Shown: positions 1 to 4,936 of the stretch, piece by piece | Layout of the letters: every line of letters begins with the position of its first letter | Position numbering within the stretch: position 1 is the first letter of the stretch | Assembly: GCA_948585895.1 (NCBI GenBank) | Contig: CAPBNZ010000093.1 | Coordinates: 1-5,766, forward strand | Direction: 5' to 3' | DNA length: 5,766 nucleotides | DNA from: an uncultured Clostridia bacterium | Lineage (GTDB): Bacteria > Bacillota > Clostridia > TANB77 > CAG-508 | Notes under the pieces: model-generated | What the model was told of the DNA's origin: nothing | Database searches by the model: none | Seen by the model: the letters and a program-made list of their open reading frames with translations, nothing else | Position numbers and translations under genes: made by a program

Positions 1-16
1 TAAAAACGCACGCGAG

Positions 17-42
17 AAAAAAAGAAGAATTTTATCCTCTTT
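17..42 (-). terminator. Weak candidate terminator after the minus-strand operon
   Basis: Read on the minus strand just after the stop codon at 53-55, bases 42-35 can pair with 28-21 (AAAGAGGA with TCTTCTTT, including one G-T pair) around a 6-nt loop. A run of T follows down to base 17. The stem is A-T rich and weak, so this may not terminate efficiently. No better hairpin is visible before the window edge. Confidence 0.3.
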
Positions 43-52
43 GTTCGCTTTT

Positions 53-370
53 TTATCTTTCATTAGAATCACCAGTTTCTAATATTTTTTCTTTTAACTT
101 GTACCAACTGCTATCAATTTTTAAATTACTATTTTTTTCAATATGTTCTATAATTCTAAATAACAAACAAGTGCCTTTTCTTATATCAACTTTTAGAACA
201 GTTACATATACACCATTGTGCTTGCAACGAAGAATATCTCCTACTTGTAATAAGTTCATCAATCTATAATCTGATTTTTTTATATTTTGTACGGCAATAT
301 CATCTAAAGAAATTATTTCAAATATTTCATCTTTTGTTCTAGCATACATTCCTACTTCTGGTTTATCCAT
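53..370 (-). CDS. Hypothetical small protein, 105 aa, possibly beta-rich
   Basis: I do not recognise this protein. It starts with ATG at 370-368, 12 bases after the stop of the preceding gene. The only ribosome-binding sequence is a weak AGGGTG that overlaps that stop, so translation may depend on the upstream gene. The N-terminal half (VGMYARTKDEIFEI, then VGDILRCKHNGVYVTVLKV at about residues 43-61) reads as alternating short beta strands. This recalls the small SH3- or KOW-like barrels common in phage and plasmid hypothetical proteins, but that is an impression from pattern only. The C-terminal 35 residues are charged and probably helical. There is no signal peptide or membrane segment. 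It is the third gene of a minus-strand operon headed by a winged-helix protein. Confidence 0.7.
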   Translation of the reverse strand: MDKPEVGMYARTKDEIFEIISLDDIAVQNIKKSDYRLMNLLQVGDILRCKHNGVYVTVLKVDIRKGTCLLFRIIEHIEKNSNLKIDSSWYKLKEKILETGDSNER

Positions 371-382
371 TTCAATTACACC

Positions 383-634
383 CTAAACATCTTCGATATA
401 ATTCTTTTGCATCATATCGTAAAGAATGCTAAGTATTTCAATACCGTAGCACTCTATAACCCTCAAATTTTCGTGAATGATAATAAACTCTTGATGAAAT
501 TTTTCTATGTTTTCAGGTTGTTCATCTCCATATAAAACATAGTAATTATAATTTACACCTTCTCTGTGCATTTTTTTAAAATCATACTCTTTAATAAAAT
601 CATCAAGATTTTTAGTATCTACAATTTTCATCAT
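383..634 (-). CDS. Hypothetical small acidic protein, 83 aa
   Basis: I do not recognise this protein. I start it at the ATG at 634-632 (MMKIVDTKNL) because a strong Shine-Dalgarno, GAAAGGAGG, lies 8 bases upstream on the minus strand. A start at 667 would add 11 residues but would put this Shine-Dalgarno inside the gene. The start overlaps the last 23 bases of the winged-helix gene in another frame, a typical sign of translational coupling. The product is soluble, rich in Asp, Glu, Tyr and Ile, with no signal peptide and no motif I can name. The C-terminal stretch around IEILSILYDMMQ looks like an amphipathic helix. The neighbours suggest a role in a mobile-element module, but nothing in the protein shows which. 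Confidence 0.72.
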   Translation of the reverse strand: MMKIVDTKNLDDFIKEYDFKKMHREGVNYNYYVLYGDEQPENIEKFHQEFIIIHENLRVIECYGIEILSILYDMMQKNYIEDV

Positions 635-1043
635 AGTAATTTCCTCCTTTCTCATTAAGCCAGTCATAATCGAGCAACTTTAATTCTCTTGTTCTTTCTT
701 GTATAGCTTGTAACTTCTTTTCGCGAAGTTCTAAAGCTATATTTATATAAGTTTTTATACTTCTTTTGTTGCCTTTAAATATTTTAACTTCAATATATCC
801 AAATTGTTGAAGTCTTTTTAAAGACCTCTGTATAGTCTTTTCGGATACATCTAGAAATTCAGTTAAATAGTCGTTCCCAGAATAGCAGCAATTTTTTTCA
901 TTGTTTGCTAATCCAGAAATCAAAGAATAAAGAACTACATCAAAATCAGTTAGTCTTCTATCTTGTAAAACCTTCATGTCTATTATGCAAAAACTTGGTA
1001 GCGATAAAGGTCGTGAACTTTCAATTTTTGACTCATCTTTCAA
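612..1043 (-). CDS. Winged helix-turn-helix protein, plasmid/phage replication-module type
   Basis: A 143-aa DNA-binding protein. Residues about 24-100 form a winged helix of the HTH_36 / replication-initiator type: LTDFDVVLYSLISGLAN (first helix), YSGNDYLTEFLDVS, then the recognition helix SEKTIQRSLKRLQQFGYIEV (67-86) and a basic wing KGNKRSIKTYI (90-100). The tail (about 104-143) is charged and helical. Such proteins are common in plasmids, prophages and ICEs, as replication or regulatory factors. Which role applies here is not visible. The start is a TTG at 1043-1041, chosen because AAAGGAG stands 10 bases upstream and the first in-frame ATG (residue 23) would cut into the domain. It heads a three-gene minus-strand operon and its end overlaps the next start by 23 bases. 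Only a poor promoter is visible upstream (TATATT at 1071-1066 with no -35). Confidence 0.82.
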   Translation of the reverse strand: MKDESKIESSRPLSLPSFCIIDMKVLQDRRLTDFDVVLYSLISGLANNEKNCCYSGNDYLTEFLDVSEKTIQRSLKRLQQFGYIEVKIFKGNKRSIKTYINIALELREKKLQAIQERTRELKLLDYDWLNEKGGNYYDENCRY

Positions 1044-1090
1044 TTTTTTTCTACTCCTTTCGCTGAATATACCCTAAATTTTAATTTTAA

Positions 1091-1172
1091 CGACTATTCT
1101 AGCGACTTTTAAGCATTCGGAGTAAAATCCCTTATTCTCCACCATAGGGAAATTAGTCGAACTATTTCGACT
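1091..1172. other. Candidate recombination/attachment site with tRNA-3'-end-like core
   Basis: Bases 1126-1144 read AATCCCTTATTCTCCACCA, which looks like the 3' part of a T-arm plus acceptor and CCA end of a serine tRNA or tmRNA. The rest of a tRNA is absent. The same bases form half of an inverted repeat: TCCCTTAT (1128-1135) and ATAGGGA (1144-1150) around an 8-nt centre, the layout expected of a tyrosine-recombinase core site. Around it, CGACT occurs at 1091, 1103 and 1168 and its complement at 1155. The last two belong to a perfect 7-bp inverted repeat, AGTCGAA/TTCGACT (1155-1161 and 1166-1172). That the element lies to the left, with its edge near 1144, is inference. No integrase is in the window. 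Confidence 0.4.
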
Positions 1173-1305
1173 TTCAATAAATAAAGGTTAATCTCAATTA
1201 ATCTTTTTTGTTTGCTGGAAAGTAGTTTGATGTTTGAAGGACTAAGTTGACCATTACTATTTTTTTCTGATGTATTTAACTTTTTTTTTGAATTTATGGA
1301 AATTC

Positions 1306-1325
1306 TATAATATATCACTATTATA
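1306..1325. promoter_or_regulatory. Possible promoter -10 with overlapping 7-bp inverted repeat (operator candidate)
   Basis: TATAATA (1306-1312) and TATTATA (1319-1325) are a perfect inverted repeat around TATCAC, about 27-46 bases before the exporter gene. The left arm contains an exact TATAAT that could be its -10 box. No recognisable -35 exists at the right distance: 17 bases upstream there is only a T run, and TTGAAT at 1288 is too close. The arms contain only A and T, so chance is a serious alternative. Confidence 0.35.
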
Positions 1326-1351
1326 AAGGTTAAAAATAATGTATAATTTAG

Positions 1352-3094
1352 ATGGTGGTAATGATGAAAGAAACTATTAGTAATTTAAAAAGAGTCTATA
1401 AATATGGAAAGAAATATAAAAAAAATTTAATCATTTTTACCATAATATCTATTTCAAATATTGCTATAAATATCATCTATCCTATTGTTACAGCTAGACA
1501 ATTAGTAGCTTTATCATCTTCATTATATATGGAACTTTTAATTGCAGCACTTATTTGCTTTGGAATGTCATTTTTATGTGATTTTACAACTGTTGCTTTA
1601 AGAAAAAATACTCAAGTGTTTTTTCGAGGGACTACTAAAGACATACAAATTGATGCATCTCGTGAAATACTAAAAATTGAATTAACTTCTATTGATAAAG
1701 AAGGAAGCGGAACTTTCATTCAAAGAATTAGTAATGATACTGATGAAATGTCTAGGATATTTACTAGAGGAATGGGTTATTTAACTGGGATATTAACAGA
1801 TATAGGGATTTATGTAGCAATTTTTATTGTAAATAAGATTGTTTTTTGTTATTTTCTAATATGCTCTGTGTTGTTAACAATGTTACATTTATTAAAAGTA
1901 CGGAAAATGAATGAAGAAGATAAGAAGTATCGTAAACAAAGAGAGAAAACAAATAGTCTAGTTGGGGAATTGGTACGAGGAATTAGAGATATAAAGATGC
2001 TTTATGCAAAAGAATCATTTATTGAAAAAATTGAAGAAAATATAGATGACTTAACAAATAGCCAGTTTGCTTTACGTAATGTAGAAATCAATTATAATTG
2101 TATTATTGATGGTGCTTATGATTTATGTGAGATTATACTAATTTTTTTATTCATATACCTTATGACAAATAATTATCTAACAATGGCCTCAGCACTAGTG
2201 TTATATAATTATCGTTCTCGAGTGTTTAGCAATTTAATGAAAAATGTTGGAAGTTTGTTACAGGAAATAAAAGGATTTAATTTATCATGTAATCGTGTTT
2301 TTTCTATTTTAGATAATAAGGAATTTAACAAAGAAGTCTTTGGTACTGAACACATAGAAAAGATTAAAGGAAATTTTGAATTTAAAAATGTTCATTTTGG
2401 ATATGGTAATAATGAGGTTTTAAAAGGAATGAGTTTCAAGGTGAATACAAATGAGACTGTGGCTTTTGTAGGTAAAAGTGGCGTGGGAAAAACAACTATA
2501 TTTTCTCTTTTATGCAAATTATATGATATAAATTCAGGAAGCATTTTGATAGATGGTAAAGACATTAAAACTTTAGATGAAAGTTCAATAAGAAATAATA
2601 TTACCATCATTAGTCAAAATCCATACATTTTTAATATGAGTATAAAGGATAACTTTAAATTAGTTAAGAAAGATATAACAGATCAAGAAATTGCTAAGGC
2701 TTGTAAATTGGCTTGCTTAGATGAGTTTATTAATAATCTGCCAGAGGGATATAATACAATCGTTGGAGAAGGTGGCGTAACTTTATCTGGCGGGCAAAGG
2801 CAACGATTAGCCATTGCTCGTGCTTTTATACAAAATACAAAAATAATTCTTTTTGATGAAGCAACATCCGCTTTAGATAATGAAACACAAGGATATATTC
2901 AACAAGCAATAAATAATATGAAAGACAAATATACTATATTAATAATTGCACATAGATTATCCACTGTTATAAATTCTGATAGAATTATGCTTGTAGAAGA
3001 CGGTAAGATAAGTGATGTAGGAACACACAAAGAATTATTATCTAATAACAAGATGTATAAAAAATTGTATGAAAATGAAATTTTAGATCAATAA
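1352..3094 (+). CDS. ABC exporter, fused membrane and ATPase domains
   Basis: A complete 580-aa half-transporter that should work as a dimer in the cytoplasmic membrane, exporting an unknown substrate (family members move drugs, lipids or peptides). Residues about 20-315 are the ABC-exporter membrane domain, with hydrophobic segments near 25-50, 60-85, 140-180 and 255-290. The ATPase domain fills about 340-575 and looks intact: A-loop Tyr351, Walker A GKSGVGKTT (374-382), Q-loop Gln422, signature LSGGQ (478-482), Walker B LFDE with catalytic Glu503, and H-loop His534. There is no C39 peptidase domain. ATGs at 1352, 1361 and 1364 share the frame. GGTGG at 1354-1358 best serves 1364 (5-base spacing), so the real protein may be 576 aa. 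It is monocistronic between its own leader and a terminator. No cargo, partner half-transporter or regulator gene adjoins it. Confidence 0.95.
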   Translation: MVVMMKETISNLKRVYKYGKKYKKNLIIFTIISISNIAINIIYPIVTARQLVALSSSLYMELLIAALICFGMSFLCDFTTVALRKNTQVFFRGTTKDIQIDASREILKIELTSIDKEGSGTFIQRISNDTDEMSRIFTRGMGYLTGILTDIGIYVAIFIVNKIVFCYFLICSVLLTMLHLLKVRKMNEEDKKYRKQREKTNSLVGELVRGIRDIKMLYAKESFIEKIEENIDDLTNSQFALRNVEINYNCIIDGAYDLCEIILIFLFIYLMTNNYLTMASALVLYNYRSRVFSNLMKNVGSLLQEIKGFNLSCNRVFSILDNKEFNKEVFGTEHIEKIKGNFEFKNVHFGYGNNEVLKGMSFKVNTNETVAFVGKSGVGKTTIFSLLCKLYDINSGSILIDGKDIKTLDESSIRNNITIISQNPYIFNMSIKDNFKLVKKDITDQEIAKACKLACLDEFINNLPEGYNTIVGEGGVTLSGGQRQRLAIARAFIQNTKIILFDEATSALDNETQGYIQQAINNMKDKYTILIIAHRLSTVINSDRIMLVEDGKISDVGTHKELLSNNKMYKKLYENEILDQ

Positions 3095-3113
3095 TGGTAA
3101 AATATGATATACC

Positions 3114-3150
3114 ATAGTCAGTTAATAAACTATTACTGACTATTTCTCTT
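3114..3150 (+). terminator. Hairpin terminator of the ABC exporter gene
   Basis: ATAGTCAGT (3114-3122) pairs perfectly with ACTGACTAT (3135-3143), and AATA/TATT can extend the stem inside. A T-rich run, TTCTCTT, follows. It begins 20 bases after the exporter stop. A weaker 6-bp repeat, ATGGTA/TACCAT (3094-3115), just precedes it and shares two bases with it. Confidence 0.7.
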
Positions 3151-3153
3151 GCC

Positions 3154-3178
3154 TAAAGAGTTGTTGTACTTCTCTTTA
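3154..3178. repeat. 7-bp inverted repeat in the exporter 3' region
   Basis: TAAAGAG (3154-3160) and CTCTTTA (3172-3178) are a perfect inverted repeat around 11 bases, directly behind the exporter terminator. It lacks a clean T tract. It could stabilise a transcript end or be incidental. Confidence 0.35.
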
Positions 3179-3226
3179 AATGTCATCTTTAAGGAATTAA
3201 ACAATCAAAAAGTGTAGTTTTTTATT

Positions 3227-3445
3227 GTGGAATTTTCAGTAGAAAAATCAAAAGAAAATGAAAAACAAAAAGAATACTATTCTGAAAAACATACAACCAA
3301 AATTCAGATTATAATAGAAGAAAGAAGAAAGAAAATTGTATTTATAGCCTTTGATAAAGGTATTACATATAATTTTAAGTTATTTAAAGATTCTACAATT
3401 GAATTTGATAGACTCTTTCATTTTTTAGCAGACAGTGGTCACTAA
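3227..3445 (+). CDS. Doubtful small ORF, 72 aa, possible gene remnant
   Basis: I do not recognise this product. The frame opens with GTG, has no Shine-Dalgarno, and has an in-frame TAG four codons upstream. No internal ATG is available. The sequence nevertheless reads like protein: a highly charged N-terminal helix (Lys/Glu rich, about 5-20), then alternating strands around KIQIIIEERRKKIVFIAFD and YNFKLFKDSTIEFDRLFHFL. The likeliest readings are a short gene with poor initiation, or the surviving end of a longer gene whose start has been lost. It ends 11 bases before the 14-bp inverted repeat at 3457, so damage by a mobile element is conceivable. Chance ORF remains possible. Confidence 0.35.
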   Translation: MEFSVEKSKENEKQKEYYSEKHTTKIQIIIEERRKKIVFIAFDKGITYNFKLFKDSTIEFDRLFHFLADSGH

Positions 3446-3494
3446 GAAATTCAAAATTTGTTTGAAAATGGCTGAATGAAAAAAGAAATGAAAG

Positions 3495-3529
3495 ATGAAT
3501 TCTCTATCGAGCAATGAAAAAGAATTCAT
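3495..3529. repeat. 9-bp perfect hairpin inside the inverted-repeat segment
   Basis: ATGAATTCT (3495-3503) and AGAATTCAT (3521-3529) pair perfectly around a 17-base loop. The bases that follow are T-rich but form the next hairpin's arm, so it could act as a weak terminator for the small ORF upstream. Confidence 0.45.
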
Positions 3530-3561
3530 TTATTGATTTTTAGTAATAGCGAATCAATAAA
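3529..3561. repeat. 10-bp perfect hairpin adjoining the previous one
   Basis: TTTATTGATT (3529-3538) and AATCAATAAA (3552-3561) pair perfectly around a 13-base loop. It begins at the very base where the preceding hairpin ends, giving two back-to-back stems inside the 14-bp-bounded segment. Confidence 0.45.
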
Positions 3562-3756
3562 ACATGTGAATTATCAACTAAAAGATTTTATAATTTAAAA
3601 AACATTACAGAAATCGCAAAAATTGTTCTGATTTTAGAGCATTTTTTGTGTTTTTTTATATGATTACTTTCTTTAGTTTAATTCTGCAACAATTCTAATG
3701 CATTTTCAAACAAACCTTTCTATTTCTAAATTTTATAATCTTATATTAGATAATGG

Positions 3757-3785
3757 TTGAATGCGTTTAGGTTGTATGCTATAAT
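3757..3785 (+). promoter_or_regulatory. Strong sigma-A-type promoter for the GRAM/PH-like gene
   Basis: TTGAAT (3757-3762), a 17-base spacer and a perfect TATAAT (3780-3785) preceded by TGC, which makes an extended -10. Transcription should start near 3792, just before the GGGAGG at 3798. This is the best vegetative promoter in the window, implying expression in growing cells rather than only in sporulation. The spacer contains GTTTAGGTTGTA, which matches the GerE consensus RWWTRGGYNNYY at 11 of 12 positions. Such near matches are common in AT-rich DNA. Confidence 0.8.
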
Positions 3786-3817
3786 TTGTTATAGTTAGGG
3801 AGGATGAATAAAGAAAT

Positions 3818-4159
3818 ATGGGAAAAAAAGGATTCGAATTAAAAGAAAATGAACAGCTATTTGCTGGAAATGTTACAGGCGATTGTTGGAAAATGCCAAA
3901 TCAAACGATTGGAAGACAGGTCTCAGGAAAATATCATTTTACGGATAAGCGTGTTGCTTTTTTAGCTACGGGGTTAGTTGGCACAGGAAGTGTAAGTTGG
4001 GAAATTGAAATGAAGGATATTGCTACAGTTAAGACATGTACTACTCCACCTTTCTTTCCATTTGGTATTTTGATTACTATGAAAAATGGGGATAAATATA
4101 AACTATCTATTTTAAAGCGAAAAAAATACTTTGAGTGGATTTCACAACATGTAGCCTAA
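3818..4159 (+). CDS. Small GRAM/PH-like domain protein
   Basis: A 113-aa soluble protein whose pattern fits a bacterial GRAM or PH-like domain. Residues 37-50 (GKYHFTDKRVAFLA) match the typical G-x-L-x-x-T-x-x-R-hydrophobic strand pair. Residues 60-72 (SWEIEMKDIATVK) match the following strand with its 'I-x-x-I' turn, and 82-102 give two more strands and the start of the closing helix (KKYFEWISQHV). In eukaryotes these folds bind lipids or proteins. The bacterial role is unknown and I infer none. There is no signal or membrane segment. The start is fixed by an in-frame TAA at 3809, yet the GGGAGG Shine-Dalgarno is 14 bases away, unusually far. The gene is monocistronic, with its own strong promoter and terminator, next to the sporulation block. 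Confidence 0.85.
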   Translation: MGKKGFELKENEQLFAGNVTGDCWKMPNQTIGRQVSGKYHFTDKRVAFLATGLVGTGSVSWEIEMKDIATVKTCTTPPFFPFGILITMKNGDKYKLSILKRKKYFEWISQHVA

Positions 4160-4164
4160 AATCC

Positions 4165-4190
4165 ATTCTTAAATGGTTCAAATTAAGAAT
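4165..4190 (+). repeat. 8-bp inverted repeat competing with the downstream terminator
   Basis: ATTCTTAA (4165-4172) pairs perfectly with TTAAGAAT (4183-4190). The right arm overlaps the first six bases of the terminator stem at 4185, so both hairpins cannot form at once. This resembles an antiterminator/terminator pair, but no ligand-binding or leader structure is evident and chance is possible. Confidence 0.3.
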
Positions 4191-4223
4191 AATCTTTTCT
4201 ATCAATGAAGGTTATTCTTTTTT
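4185..4223 (+). terminator. Intrinsic terminator of the GRAM/PH-like gene
   Basis: AAGAATAATCTT (4185-4196) pairs with AAGGTTATTCTT (4208-4219) over 12 bp with one G-U, around an 11-base loop, and is followed by an unbroken T run to 4223. It separates the GRAM/PH-like gene from spoIIIAH, so spoIIIAH needs its own promoter. Confidence 0.8.
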
Positions 4224-4262
4224 ACTATATAAAGATTATGTTTTTAACTTGTTTAAATATAG

Positions 4263-4290
4263 GAATAAATACTTCCTTCCAGCATATTTT
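4263..4290 (+). promoter_or_regulatory. Tentative sigma-E-like promoter for spoIIIAH
   Basis: GAATAAA (4263-4269), a 13-base spacer and CATATTTT (4283-4290) partly fit the Bacillus sigma-E pattern (KMATATT, 13-15 bases, CATACANT). The position is right: the start point would be near 4297, about 9 bases before the Shine-Dalgarno. SpoIIIAH is made under sigma-E in B. subtilis. The match is imperfect in both boxes. Confidence 0.35.
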
Positions 4291-4319
4291 TTAATAGAGA
4301 AGACCAGGAGGGATTAAGA

Positions 4320-4811
4320 GTGATTAATAAAAAAAATTTGTGGTTTCTTACTTTATTTAGTTTAATTTTAGTGTTAAGTGTGTACTATATTACCATGCCA
4401 TCGGAACTTCTGTTAACAGGTGGTATAGCTAACGAGCCAGATAATAAGACGGTTGATGTAGAGAAAAGTGAAGTCTTACAGGCCCTTCGTGTACAAGCGG
4501 ATGAAGATTTGATGAAAGAGTTGGATTCTTTAAAACTGATTTTAAATGATGCTACAAAAAGTGCAGATGACAAAAATCAAGCTTTTGACAAAATGAAGGA
4601 ATTAAACATTAATAAAGCAAAGGAAACAGAATTAGAAAAATTAGTAGAAGAAAAGTTAAAGATTAAAGCTTTTATTAAAATTAAAGAAGACCAAATTAAA
4701 GTAATTGTTGATTCTAGTGAACATAGTACATCTTTGGCGAATTCCATTATGCGTTTATTACAAGAGGAATTTAATGAAAAAAAATACATCACTGTACAGT
4801 TTAAAGGCTAA
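4320..4811 (+). CDS. spoIIIAH: SpoIIIAH-like stage III sporulation protein
   Basis: A 163-aa mother-cell membrane protein. In B. subtilis SpoIIIAH forms a ring through the intermembrane space and binds SpoIIQ of the forespore, keeping the engulfed forespore alive. The N-terminus MINKKNLWFLTLFSLILVL followed by SVYYI closely resembles B. subtilis SpoIIIAH: a short cytoplasmic tip, then a membrane segment at about 7-25. Residues 30-60 are a short linker. Residues 64-112 are charged helices including SADDKNQAFDKMKEL, matching the DATAKEKSEAYDKM region. Residues 113-163 make the alpha/beta ring-building domain of the YscJ/FliF type. It is shorter than the roughly 218-aa Bacillus protein, mostly in the linker. 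It starts with GTG, 7 bases after AGGAGGG. The rest of the spoIIIA operon is not upstream, where a GRAM/PH-like gene with a terminator sits instead. Confidence 0.92.
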   Translation: MINKKNLWFLTLFSLILVLSVYYITMPSELLLTGGIANEPDNKTVDVEKSEVLQALRVQADEDLMKELDSLKLILNDATKSADDKNQAFDKMKELNINKAKETELEKLVEEKLKIKAFIKIKEDQIKVIVDSSEHSTSLANSIMRLLQEEFNEKKYITVQFKG

Positions 4812-4825
4812 TTGCCTTTTTTTTT
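4803..4825 (+). terminator. Intrinsic terminator of spoIIIAH, overlapping its stop codon
   Basis: AAAGGC (4803-4808) pairs with GCCTTT (4814-4819) around a 5-base loop that contains the TAA stop, followed by T through 4825. The stem uses the last two sense codons of the gene. Confidence 0.8.
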
Positions 4826-4892
4826 GATGGATGGAAACAATCCAAAAAGTATATAGTCCTTTTATTTCTTTTCTATTTTAGGCTAATGTATT

Positions 4893-4921
4893 CACTGATA
4901 TGGGTTCTTCTTCATAAAATA
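4893..4921 (+). promoter_or_regulatory. Sigma-K-type promoter of gerE
   Basis: CACT (4893-4896) and CATAAAATA (4913-4921) fit the Bacillus sigma-K pattern: AC, about 17 bases, then CATANNNTA. The AC lies at 4894-4895 and the spacer is exactly 17. Transcription should start near 4928, giving a leader of about 40 bases. In B. subtilis gerE is a sigma-K gene, so sequence and known biology agree. Confidence 0.65.
4898..4909 (+). promoter_or_regulatory. Candidate GerE-binding site inside the gerE promoter
   Basis: ATATGGGTTCTT matches the published B. subtilis GerE consensus RWWTRGGYNNYY at all 12 positions. It lies between the -35 and -10 of the sigma-K promoter, where bound protein would be expected to block polymerase. 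A weaker match (10 of 12) occurs at 4876-4887. Confidence 0.5.
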
Positions 4922-4936
4922 CTATGAATGAATATA

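Larger units (their letters stand above)
1044..1351. other. Divergent intergenic region without a convincing gene
   Basis: This 308-base gap separates the leftward operon from the rightward ABC exporter. It holds the candidate attachment site described separately (1091-1172) and an AT-rich stretch before the exporter with a -10-like TATAAT at 1306. The minus-strand reading frame through it starts with GTG, has no ribosome-binding site, and runs across the inverted repeats. I do not regard it as a gene. Bases 1173-1300 show nothing I can interpret. Confidence 0.7.
3457..3714. repeat. 258-bp segment bounded by a perfect 14-bp inverted repeat (MITE/IS-relic candidate)
   Basis: TTTGTTTGAAAATG at 3457-3470 is repeated exactly in inverse at 3701-3714. 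Between the arms lie two neighbouring hairpins with 9- and 10-bp perfect stems, and a looser pair AATTGTT (3621-3627) / AACAATT (3688-3694). There is no gene of any size inside: the longest readable stretch, about 3550-3660, contains residues like NLKNITEIAKIVLILE but has no start. Stop codons interrupt it at 3539-3547. I find no flanking target duplication. It could be a small non-autonomous transposable element, an insertion-sequence relic, or a structured RNA region. This also describes most of the gene-free stretch 3446-3817. Confidence 0.45.

Noticed and set aside
1080..1144. Complete tRNA gene ending at CCA 1144
   Set aside because: No matching acceptor 5' strand, D-arm, anticodon arm or proper T-loop precedes the 3' end. 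Only about 19 bases resemble a tRNA.
1109..1318. 69-aa minus-strand ORF across the intergenic region
   Set aside because: GTG start without ribosome-binding site, low-complexity composition, and it runs through the tRNA-like end and both inverted repeats.
1342..1347. TATAAT as the -10 of the exporter promoter
   Set aside because: It would start transcription at about 1354, on top of the ribosome-binding sequence, and no -35 is present.
2392..2610. 72-aa ORF antisense to the ABC exporter
   Set aside because: Shadow of the ATPase domain, which is unambiguously coding on the plus strand.
4135..4317. 60-aa plus-strand ORF between the GRAM/PH-like gene and spoIIIAH
   Set aside because: It overlaps the end of a real gene and translates through the terminator and its T tract. 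Composition is not protein-like.
4385..4792. Two ORFs (62 and 71 aa) antisense to spoIIIAH
   Set aside because: Both are Ser/Phe-rich shadows of a confidently identified gene.
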